Positions 1 through 5,624 of a stretch of DNA of 9,430 nt are shown here, in pieces. The DNA lies in assembly GCA_050735975.1 (NCBI GenBank), contig JBOHVS010000100.1, forward strand, positions 1 to 9,430, read 5' to 3'. The position numbers were made by a program, and so were the translations under genes. Below the pieces are notes generated by a model. It did not search any database. It was not told the DNA's origin and saw only the letters and a program-made list of their open reading frames with translations. The DNA comes from DATMBL01 sp050735975. Lineage in GTDB: Bacteria; Desulfobacterota; Binatia; UBA9968. Position 1 is the stretch's first letter, and each line of letters starts with the position of its first letter.

Positions 1-112
1 CCAAACTCTTGAACTCGATGAAGGACTGGCGGAACAGCCGAGCCTGAAAAAGGAAGTAGGGCAAAGGCGGAGCCAGCGTTGACGTAATGGTCTTTTGCTT
101 ATACCGAAACAC
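1..112 (-). CDS. possible partial gene running off the left edge
   Basis: A minus-strand frame is open from the window edge to a possible GTG at 110-112 and reads about 37 residues, including the stretch LAPPLPYFLFQARLFRQSF. The hydrophobic/aromatic composition looks protein-like, but I recognise no family. The frame continues upstream into the palindromic element at 115-301 and reaches an in-frame TGA inside it. I see no Shine-Dalgarno sequence before the GTG. It could be the start of a gene, the remnant of a gene cut by the repeat element, or chance. Confidence 0.2.
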   Translation of the reverse strand, partial: MFRYKQKTITSTLAPPLPYFLFQARLFRQSFIEFKSL

Positions 113-114
113 TA

Positions 115-301
115 GCAGGTTGCTGAAAAACTCTGCAAACAGGCTGCTCAAAAGGATTCAGAGGCGAGGCGCGCGAGCTTCGGAAGACTGAGGCTAAGGC
201 TTAGGCTTAGATCGAACTTAACCTTAACCTGAACCTCAACCTGCATAAGGAGCGAGGCGATTGAGCGCAACGAAGCATATGAGTCTTTTTCAGCAGCCTG
301 C
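115..301. repeat. MITE-like palindromic element with opposed hexamer arrays
   Basis: The ends form an inverted repeat. GCAGGTTGCTGAAAAA at 115-130 matches the reverse complement of 286-301 at 15 of 16 positions. A third, direct copy of the end (CAGGCTGCTCAAAA) lies at 140-153. The centre holds three TNAGGC hexamers at 189-206 and four TNAACC hexamers at 218-241, pointing in opposite directions. In minus-strand RNA these arrays (GGYTNA against TNAGCC) would pair with G-U wobbles; in plus-strand RNA the same positions are A-C mismatches. There is no ORF and no obvious target-site duplication. Ends of the form CAGGCTGCTGAAAAA are, from memory, common on dispersed repeats in uncultivated-bacterial genomes. 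I infer a non-autonomous mobile element or structured repeat. Confidence 0.6.
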
Positions 302-308
302 GGAATGT

Positions 309-337
309 TTGATCTCAATCACAAGATCGGCTAAAAC
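309..337 (+). promoter_or_regulatory. possible sigma70-type promoter of the selenoprotein gene
   Basis: TTGATC at 309-314 and TAAAAC at 332-337 are separated by exactly 17 nt and each match four of six consensus bases. They lie just outside the palindromic element and about 35 nt before the chosen GTG start. Such matches occur by chance, so the call is tentative. Confidence 0.3.
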
Positions 338-371
338 GAACCGCACAGGAAAAGAAACGGGAGGAAGATTC

Positions 372-959
372 GTGCTGAGAATCAAAGGAGCGACGAAAGA
401 GTCCGCGCCGATTGAAGTACGGGCGATTTTCGAACAGCAGGAGCAGCAACACGGCGCAGTACTAAACACCGCGCGGGTTTATGGCCTTAGACCCACCATT
501 CAGCAAGGCGTCCAGGCCCTTCAACAAGGCATTTTGGCGTCGGGGCTTATCGAACCGGAGCTGCGGCATCTACTCTGCATGAAAGCCGCGAGCATCAACG
601 GTTGTCCCTACTGAATCGATATCAACGCATCCAGTGGGATGCATCATGGGGCGTCAGAGGAAAAAATCGAGGCGGCTTTGGGGGACTATCGGAAGAGCCC
701 GCTCTTTTCCGCTCGGGAACGCTTGGCTCTCGAGCTGGCCGAGCGAATGACTTACACCAACAAACGGGTCACGGACCATTTCTTCAAACGGCTCAAGCGA
801 CATTTCTCGGAGGAGGAACTCGTGGAACTTGCCGCGGTTATCGCGCTGGAGAACTTCCGCAGCAAGTTCAATCCGGTCTTCGCGGTTGAATCGCAGGGCT
901 TTTGCCCATTGCCCGCGGTGCAGCAGGTGGCTGCGGAAGCAGCGGAGCGCTTTAAGTGA
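372..959 (+). CDS. AhpD/carboxymuconolactone decarboxylase-like selenoprotein (TGA at 612-614 read as Sec)
   Basis: Predicted 195-aa single-domain AhpD/CMD-fold protein, probably a cytoplasmic thiol/selenol peroxidase or related redox enzyme. The frame from 372 runs through one TGA (codon 81) to the stop at 957-959. Upstream residues ELRHLLCMKAASINGCPY are the family's approach to its CxxC site. Downstream residues IDINASSGMHHGASEEKI continue the same helix in the same frame with normal spacing, and a later QGFC (Cys178) is also typical of the family. TGA falls on the second catalytic Cys, giving C78-P-Y-U81. A SECIS-like hairpin follows at 627-642. The GTG start is chosen because GGGAGG (359-364) lies 7 nt upstream and gives a normal family length; TTG261 and ATG279 sit inside the repeat element. 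The AhpD relay Glu and His positions are His66 and Asn85 here. A nonsense-mutated pseudogene is the alternative, but frame integrity and the hairpin argue against it. Confidence 0.87.
627..642 (+). promoter_or_regulatory. bacterial SECIS-like hairpin
   Basis: GCATCC (627-632) and GGATGC (637-642) form a perfect 6-bp stem closing an AGTG tetraloop (633-636). The loop G at 634 is its second base and lies 19 nt after the TGA (612-614). Known bacterial SECIS elements are coding-region hairpins just 3' of the UGA, with a small apical loop that has a G in its first two positions, usually followed by U, at about this distance; SelB binds that loop. The hairpin encodes Ala86-Met90, where the protein departs from typical CMD sequence, as expected if RNA structure constrains the codons. 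Confidence 0.8.
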
Positions 960-1023
960 GGCTGAGTTCCCGTGTGCGATGTGCCTGTAGCGGTTTGCTC
1001 TCTCTCGGGCTGCCGATCTAACC

Positions 1024-1881
1024 TCAGGCGGCGCTCGCCCCAACGCCTGGTCGCCACTTGTCAAATCGTTTCTCAAGCCTGCTCAAGAGGTCCATCGAAA
1101 CCATGCCGCTGACGGCAAAAACCAGGACTCCGACAAAAACTTTGTCGGTCTGGAAGGTTGCGCCTGCAACAGTAATCATGAAACCTATGCCCGCGGTCGC
1201 CGCGTATAGTTCGCCGACCATCACGCCGATCAACGCGCGGCCGACCCCCAATCGAAGCCCGCTGATGAGGAAGGGCACGGTAGAGGGGAGAACGACGCTC
1301 TTAAAGATCTGCCACTCTGTCGCGCCAAAGCTGCGCGCCGCGGTCAAAAGGTTAAAGGGCGTCGTTTTGACTCCGTCCCTGGCATTGATCATGATCGGGA
1401 ATACGGCGCCAAGAAAAATGATCCCCACCTTGGAAATGATCCCGATGCCGAGCCAGATGATGATTAGAGGTAGAAGCGCGACCCGCGGCGTCGAATACAA
1501 GGCGTTGACAAACGGATCAAAAATATAGGCCATTTTCTTGTACCATCCGATCGCGATCCCAAAGGGTATACCAACCACAACGGATAGCACATAGCCCCAG
1601 AAGAATTCCAATCCGCTTACCCTAAGATCGTTCCAGATTTCGCCCGAGGCGAACAGCTGGACCGCCGCGTTATAGATAAGAGAGGGGGCGCTCATGAACA
1701 TGGGATTGACCCATTGGAAAACCCCACCCACCAGCTCCCAGGCGATGAGAAACAACGTGACGGAGGAAATTCCGAGAATCTTTTTTTCCTGGTTGAGGTA
1801 GAATTTGTACAGCCGAGACGCTTCGGCAACTCTGACGTCCAGCAACACTTCTTCCTGAGCCGCTACATTTTTGTCCGCCAT
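1024..1881 (-). CDS. ABC transporter permease, TauC/SsuC (NitT/TauT) type
   Basis: Inner-membrane permease subunit, 285 aa, of the family that imports nitrate, sulfonates, taurine, thiamine precursors or aromatic acids. Hydrophobic segments lie near residues 36-56, 92-112, 134-147, 152-166, 203-222 and 248-264. The cytoplasmic EAA loop that docks onto the ATPase is clear: TAARSFGA at 180-187, ending with LP at 198-199. The ATG has a strong AAGGAGG about 7 nt upstream. The gene follows marR by 40 nt on the same strand and is probably cotranscribed from the promoter at 2411-2439. No ATPase or substrate-binding protein is encoded here: downstream lies the convergent selenoprotein gene. The permease must use partners encoded elsewhere or be an orphan. 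The substrate cannot be predicted. Confidence 0.93.
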   Translation of the reverse strand: MADKNVAAQEEVLLDVRVAEASRLYKFYLNQEKKILGISSVTLFLIAWELVGGVFQWVNPMFMSAPSLIYNAAVQLFASGEIWNDLRVSGLEFFWGYVLSVVVGIPFGIAIGWYKKMAYIFDPFVNALYSTPRVALLPLIIIWLGIGIISKVGIIFLGAVFPIMINARDGVKTTPFNLLTAARSFGATEWQIFKSVVLPSTVPFLISGLRLGVGRALIGVMVGELYAATAGIGFMITVAGATFQTDKVFVGVLVFAVSGMVSMDLLSRLEKRFDKWRPGVGASAA

Positions 1882-1921
1882 GGTCTACCCTCCTTGCTTC
1901 GCGAGGCGTTCGCTGATGCCT

Positions 1922-2389
1922 TTACCTCTCGTTCACTAACCGCAATTTTCCGCCTGAGGATCCCGATTTTCCCACGAACGTGTTCAGCGCCCGAGCCAGT
2001 GTCGGCCCTACCGATCCCAGTTCGTCGAAGTGATGGAGAGAAAGTTCGGCAAGGATCTCCTCGCCAGCCGCCGTGATTTGCACTAAAACCTGCCTGCGGT
2101 CCGCTTTGTCGCGGCGACGCTCCACCAAACCCCTCTCTTCCAGACGGTCGATCATCTCTACAGTGCTGTGATGCGCCAGCTGCATGCGCTCAGCCACAAC
2201 GCCGACCGTGGCTTTCCTTCCAGGGGCCAGCCCTTTGATACTGAGCAAGAGCTGATGTTGCTGGGGTTCAAGGCCGGCCGCGCGAGCGGCTTGCTCGCTA
2301 AAACGTAGAAAGCAACGGATCTGGTAGCGGAACTCCGACAAGGCCTGATAATCGTTATCTTTTAGTTTTCGCCCAGCCATTGCAGTCAT
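1922..2389 (-). CDS. MarR-family transcriptional regulator
   Basis: Winged-helix DNA-binding protein, 155 aa, expected to act as a dimer that releases DNA on binding a small, often phenolic, ligand. The helix-turn-helix spans about residues 59-88 (recognition helix HHSTVEMIDRLEERG at 73-87). The wing is RRRDKADRRQVLVQIT at 91-106 and carries the DxR signature of the family. Dimerisation helices flank it. The ATG at 2387-2389 lacks a good Shine-Dalgarno; the second Met (codon 4) is an alternative start. The start codon overlaps an inverted repeat (2389-2403), and a related site covers the promoter, suggesting autorepression. It is divergent from the UbiD-family gene and upstream of the permease, so it may control both. 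Confidence 0.93.
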   Translation of the reverse strand: MTAMAGRKLKDNDYQALSEFRYQIRCFLRFSEQAARAAGLEPQQHQLLLSIKGLAPGRKATVGVVAERMQLAHHSTVEMIDRLEERGLVERRRDKADRRQVLVQITAAGEEILAELSLHHFDELGSVGPTLARALNTFVGKSGSSGGKLRLVNER

Positions 2390-2423
2390 ATCGCCGTACG
2401 ATAGATTTCTCCTATACGATAGA
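2389..2423. promoter_or_regulatory. probable MarR operator region with repeated TACGATAGA sites
   Basis: TACGATAGA occurs twice in direct orientation, at 2397-2405 and 2415-2423, with starts 18 bp apart. Each copy is part of an inverted repeat: TATCG-n5-CGATA at 2389-2403 and the near-palindrome CTATACGATAG at 2412-2422. One site covers the -10 element of the marR promoter and the other covers the marR start codon. This is the usual arrangement of an autoregulated MarR operator. Binding by this MarR is inferred from position only. Confidence 0.6.
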
Positions 2424-2439
2424 GAGGGCTACCTGTCAA
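2411..2439 (-). promoter_or_regulatory. marR-permease promoter
   Basis: On the minus strand a perfect TTGACA (2439-2434) is followed after exactly 17 nt by TATAGG (2416-2411), a four-of-six match to the -10 consensus. Transcription would start around 2404, just before the marR ATG, leaving a very short leader. The -10 is inside the near-palindrome at 2412-2422. Confidence 0.6.
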
Positions 2440-2456
2440 GCCATCCAAGCTTCGGG

Positions 2457-2485
2457 TTGCGCGGCTGGTCGCTACCGGATAATAT
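2457..2485 (+). promoter_or_regulatory. weak candidate promoter for the ubiD-like gene
   Basis: TTGCGC (2457-2462) and TAATAT (2480-2485), or the overlapping GATAAT (2478-2483), have near-normal spacing (17 or 15 nt) and lie 25-50 nt before the ATG at 2510. The -35 match is poor. It does not overlap the repeated operator-like sites at 2389-2423. Confidence 0.25.
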
Positions 2486-2509
2486 TCCTTAACTTACAGG
2501 AGGGAAATC

Positions 2510-3943
2510 ATGGCGGATGTGAGGGACATGCGGGGTTACATCGAAACCCTTGATGAGATGGGACAATTGCGCAGATTTAAAGGCGTCGATCTGAACTTGG
2601 AAGTTGGCGCGTTGACAGAACGGGCAGCGGAGAAGGAAGGTCCGGCGTTGCTGTTCAGCGACTTCAAGGGCTATCCATCCGGTTTTCGAGTTTTGTCTAA
2701 TACCTTCAGGACCTGTAGACGCACCGGGCCGGCAATGGGTATTGATGCAAGCCTGCAAGGCGTGGACTATCTTTACGCTTGGCGAAAAAAACTCGCAGCC
2801 TACAAGCCGGTTCCCGTCGAGCAGGTCGAAGGCGGCCCTGTGTTTGAAAACCAGATGGCCGAGAATGAGGTTGACCTCTACAAGTTCCCCACTCCGACCT
2901 GGCATGATCTCGATGGGGGACCTTATCTCGGCACCGGCTGCGGCGTCATCACCAGAGATCCCGAGACAGGCAAGATCAACATCGGGACCTACCGGGTAAT
3001 GGTTCAGGAGAAAAACAAAGTCTCGGTCAAGATGAACATGGGCAAGCATGGCAGGCTAGCTTTCGAGCGCGCCCGGGCCACCGGCAAACCGTTGCCGGTC
3101 GCTATCACCTTGGGCCAGGGACCTGCCGTATTTCTCGCCGCCCAGATGCCGCTGCCGCCGGACGTGAACGAGTTCGAATTCGCCGGCTACCTTCAGGGAT
3201 CGCCAGTGCCGGTCGTTCGAGGGGCCGTGACTGGTTTGCCGATTCCGGCCAACGCCGAAGTCGTGCTCGAAGGAGAATTGCCGCCTATGAAAGACGAGGA
3301 GATGCCGAAGGAAGGACCCTTCGGCGAATGGCCAGGCTACTTCACTGACGCAAACGTCGGCGAGACTCCGGTTATGGTCGTAAAGCGGGTCTACTATCGG
3401 AACGATCCTATAATACTCGGAGCGCCGCCGTTAAAACCGCCGGCAAGCTACCTGCCCATCCCTCTCGGGGCAGCCACCCTTTGGGAGCAGCTCGAGAAAG
3501 CAGGCATCCCCAACGTCAAAGGTGTCTGGGGTTTTGTTTACGGCGGGCAACCGGGACCGTTTACCGTCATCGCCATCAGGCAGGGTTACGCCGGCCACTC
3601 GAAGCAGGCTCTTTTAGTCGCCGCCGGCGCCCGGGCCGGAGCTTATGGGGGAAAATTTGTCGTCGTCGTCGATGACGACATCGATATTACGAATCCCGCC
3701 GACGTCATCTGGGCGGTCGCGACCCGTTGTCATGTGCGCGAAGGGCTCGACGTTGTAAAGGGAGTATGGGCTTCGGTTTGCGAGCCGGCGTTGCCACCGG
3801 AAGAGCGTTCGCCGCGCGGCTACACTTCGGACCGCGTGCTCATCGACGCCTGCCGGCCCTATAAGTGGATGAACCAGTTCCCGGCAGTCAACGCTTTTGC
3901 GAAGGATTTCAAAGATAAAATCGAGGCGAAGTGGAAGATCTGA
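2510..3943 (+). CDS. UbiD-family (prenyl-FMN-dependent) decarboxylase
   Basis: Cytoplasmic enzyme, 477 aa, from the family that reversibly decarboxylates aromatic or alpha,beta-unsaturated carboxylic acids using prenylated FMN made by a UbiX protein (not in the window). The family's E-R-E catalytic set is visible: Arg162 in NIGTYRVMV (157-165), and Glu268 and Glu273 in EGPFGE, with the spacing of Fdc1 Arg173/Glu277/Glu282. The C-terminal region contains the conserved VVVVDDDIDITNPADVIWA segment (384-402). Length is normal and the frame intact. The ATG has a strong AGGAGGG a few nt upstream. It is divergent from marR and heads a run of plus-strand genes with gaps of 77, 56 and 48 nt. Neither menaquinone nor ubiquinone genes are nearby, so a catabolic or detoxifying role is as likely as quinone synthesis; substrate unknown. 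Confidence 0.94.
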   Translation: MADVRDMRGYIETLDEMGQLRRFKGVDLNLEVGALTERAAEKEGPALLFSDFKGYPSGFRVLSNTFRTCRRTGPAMGIDASLQGVDYLYAWRKKLAAYKPVPVEQVEGGPVFENQMAENEVDLYKFPTPTWHDLDGGPYLGTGCGVITRDPETGKINIGTYRVMVQEKNKVSVKMNMGKHGRLAFERARATGKPLPVAITLGQGPAVFLAAQMPLPPDVNEFEFAGYLQGSPVPVVRGAVTGLPIPANAEVVLEGELPPMKDEEMPKEGPFGEWPGYFTDANVGETPVMVVKRVYYRNDPIILGAPPLKPPASYLPIPLGAATLWEQLEKAGIPNVKGVWGFVYGGQPGPFTVIAIRQGYAGHSKQALLVAAGARAGAYGGKFVVVVDDDIDITNPADVIWAVATRCHVREGLDVVKGVWASVCEPALPPEERSPRGYTSDRVLIDACRPYKWMNQFPAVNAFAKDFKDKIEAKWKI

Positions 3944-3965
3944 CAACTCTCATGCTTGAAGCCGA

Positions 3966-3980
3966 ACGAAATATTTTCGT
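3966..3980. other. small hairpin between ubiD-like gene and DUF4126 gene
   Basis: ACGAAA and TTTCGT form a 6-bp stem around a 3-nt TAT loop. No T-tract follows, so it does not look like an efficient terminator and may be an attenuating or mRNA-processing structure, or chance. The rest of 3944-4020 holds only the ribosome binding site of the next gene. Confidence 0.25.
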
Positions 3981-4020
3981 GGCCGGCGCGTCAAAGTAGA
4001 GAAGGTTGGAGGGTTAACAA

Positions 4021-4659
4021 ATGGGTACTCTCGAAGCGCTGAGTCTCGCCATGGGAACCGCCTGGACGTCAGGCATCAATCTTTACGCGACAATAGCGGC
4101 GCTAGGCATCGCCGGGCGTATGGAGATGGTCCATCTCCCTCCGGAACTGCAGGTTTTGGCCCACCCGATGGTGATTACGGTGGCGTGCGTTATGTACACC
4201 ATCGAATTTTTCGCCGACAAAGTGCCGTATGTCGACACTGGGTGGGACGCCCTGCATACATTCATTCGGGTTCCTGCCGGCGCGGTTTTGGCGGCGCGAT
4301 CGTTAGGCGACTTGAACCCGGCCTTAGAACTGACGGCGCTGCTGGCCGGAGGCACGGTGGCTCTGGCCGCCCATGGCACAAAAGCCACCGCCCGTTTGGC
4401 GATTAATGCCAGTCCCGAGCCTTTCAGCAATTGGTTCGCGAGCATCACTGAAGATTTAGCGGTCTTGGGAAGTATTTGGATGATCTTCAATCACCCGATC
4501 ATCATGCTGGTTCTCATAGTGGTGTTTCTTGCCTTCCTTATTTGGCTGACTCCGAAACTATTTCGTATGGCGAAACGAGGTTTCCAGACTCTGCGCGACC
4601 GACTGCGAGGTGGCAAGCCTGATCAACATGCGCCGCGCGGCTCACCTCAGCCAGGTTAG
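4021..4659 (+). CDS. DUF4126 family membrane protein
   Basis: Polytopic inner-membrane protein of 212 aa and unknown function. The family's hallmarks are present: GINLYATIAALGIAGRM near residues 18-34, LPPELQVLAHP at 39-49, and EFFADKVPYVDTGWDALHTF at 62-81. Hydrophobic segments lie near 3-30, 48-64, 84-92, 103-118 and 158-177, followed by a basic, probably cytoplasmic tail (KRGFQTLRDRLRGG) and a Pro/Gly-rich end. The ATG follows GGAGGG by about 8 nt. It lies between the UbiD-like gene and hemQ, possibly in one transcript; that context does not reveal a function. Confidence 0.85.
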   Translation: MGTLEALSLAMGTAWTSGINLYATIAALGIAGRMEMVHLPPELQVLAHPMVITVACVMYTIEFFADKVPYVDTGWDALHTFIRVPAGAVLAARSLGDLNPALELTALLAGGTVALAAHGTKATARLAINASPEPFSNWFASITEDLAVLGSIWMIFNHPIIMLVLIVVFLAFLIWLTPKLFRMAKRGFQTLRDRLRGGKPDQHAPRGSPQPG

Positions 4660-4715
4660 GATCCGGCATCCTGGCCGTCGCAGATTGATCTCAGTAGGAA
4701 TCTTGCAAGAAGATC

Positions 4716-5576
4716 ATGAAAGATGAGACGAAGAATCAGCGCGAGAGCAGTCTCCCCTCAGTACCTCTAACCCTCGACGGATCCTACATCTTGCATCAGA
4801 TGTTCCGGGTGCGCTGGTCGGCATGGCGCTCGCTGGCGGCTTCCGATCAGAGAAATATTCTGGAGCGCGCAATAGCGCGGTTCAAACCCATGGAAGAAGG
4901 CAAGGAGCAGCCGAGCGCGCTTTTTTCCCTATTGGGACACAAGGGCGATCTGATGATCGTCCATTTCCGCAAGACGCTGGACGAGCTCAACCACGCGGAG
5001 CTGCGCATGGCGCATTCAAGACTTCACGAGTTCCTTGAACCGACAAACTCCTATGTCTCCGTCGTTGAGCTCGGCCTATACGAGGCGTCGGTAAAACTCT
5101 ATACAGAATTAACCATTAGAGGCCTTCGACCTGGAACCGCCGAGTGGAACAAGGAGGTCGACGATGAACTTGCCAAACAGCGCCAGGCGTCGGCGCCGCG
5201 CCTTTGGCCGGAAATTCCGCAGCGGCGATATCTCTGCTTTTATCCGATGAACAAACTTCGCGGCGAGAGCAAAAACTGGTATAGCCAGCCGATAGCCGAA
5301 CGGCAGCGAATGATGCGCGACCACGGCATGATCGGCCGTCAGTACGCCGGGCGAGTCATTCAGATCATTTCCGGCTCAATCGGCTTCGATGACTGGGAGT
5401 GGGGTGTTGACCTGTTCGCCGATGATCCATTGGTATTTAAAAAGCTCGTCTACGAAATGCGCTTTGACGAGACCAGCGCCGCATACGGCCTTTTTGGTTC
5501 TTTTTTCGTCGGCCTGCGCTTCCCAGCCGTCAATCTCGCCACTCTGCTCGAAGGCAAAGCACCGAGTTTTCCATAG
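4716..5576 (+). CDS. hemQ: coproheme decarboxylase HemQ (chlorite dismutase superfamily)
   Basis: Catalyses the last step of the coproporphyrin-dependent heme pathway: peroxide-driven oxidative decarboxylation of two propionates of Fe-coproporphyrin III to give heme b, in the cytoplasm. The C-terminal half is strongly diagnostic. Tyr176 in FYPMNK matches the radical-forming catalytic Tyr, Lys180 and Trp188 fit conserved propionate-pocket residues, and His203 in RDHGMIGR is the axial heme ligand. The Tyr-to-His spacing of 27 equals that of Staphylococcus aureus HemQ (Tyr145, His172). The signature SGSIGFDDWEWGVDLFADDP (219-238) and the FKKLVYEMRFDE/FGSFFVG tail are typical. About 20 poorly conserved N-terminal residues precede the domain. 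The ribosome binding site is weak (AAGAAG). No other heme genes lie nearby; neighbours are DUF4126 and an SDR. Confidence 0.95.
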   Translation: MKDETKNQRESSLPSVPLTLDGSYILHQMFRVRWSAWRSLAASDQRNILERAIARFKPMEEGKEQPSALFSLLGHKGDLMIVHFRKTLDELNHAELRMAHSRLHEFLEPTNSYVSVVELGLYEASVKLYTELTIRGLRPGTAEWNKEVDDELAKQRQASAPRLWPEIPQRRYLCFYPMNKLRGESKNWYSQPIAERQRMMRDHGMIGRQYAGRVIQIISGSIGFDDWEWGVDLFADDPLVFKKLVYEMRFDETSAAYGLFGSFFVGLRFPAVNLATLLEGKAPSFP

Positions 5577-5624
5577 CGGCGTTTGTAGCTCGATTTCCGA
5601 CATGTCAGTTCCCAAGGAGAAGCC

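Noticed and set aside
189..243. Hexamer arrays as a telomere-like or CRISPR repeat
   Set aside because: Only three and four degenerate units, in opposite orientation and with no spacers, inside a terminal-inverted-repeat element.
261..371. Longer N-terminus for the selenoprotein from TTG261 or ATG279
   Set aside because: Both starts lie inside the palindromic element and lack a clear ribosome binding site. GTG372 has GGGAGG 7 nt upstream and gives the usual family length.
612..614. TGA as an ordinary nonsense mutation making a pseudogene
   Set aside because: No other disruption exists, it coincides exactly with a catalytic Cys, and a correctly placed SECIS-like hairpin follows. Not fully excluded without selB/selC evidence.
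602..889. Plus-strand ORF in another frame beginning across the TGA
   Set aside because: It gives a low-complexity, Gly/Arg-rich product and overlaps the CMD-like frame, which has clear family signatures.
654..1076. Antisense ORF opposite the end of the selenoprotein gene
   Set aside because: It is a shadow of the coding frame, crosses the stop of the permease gene and resembles no family.
1058..1528. Plus-strand ORF opposite the permease
   Set aside because: Antisense shadow of a well-supported gene; no domain or ribosome binding site.
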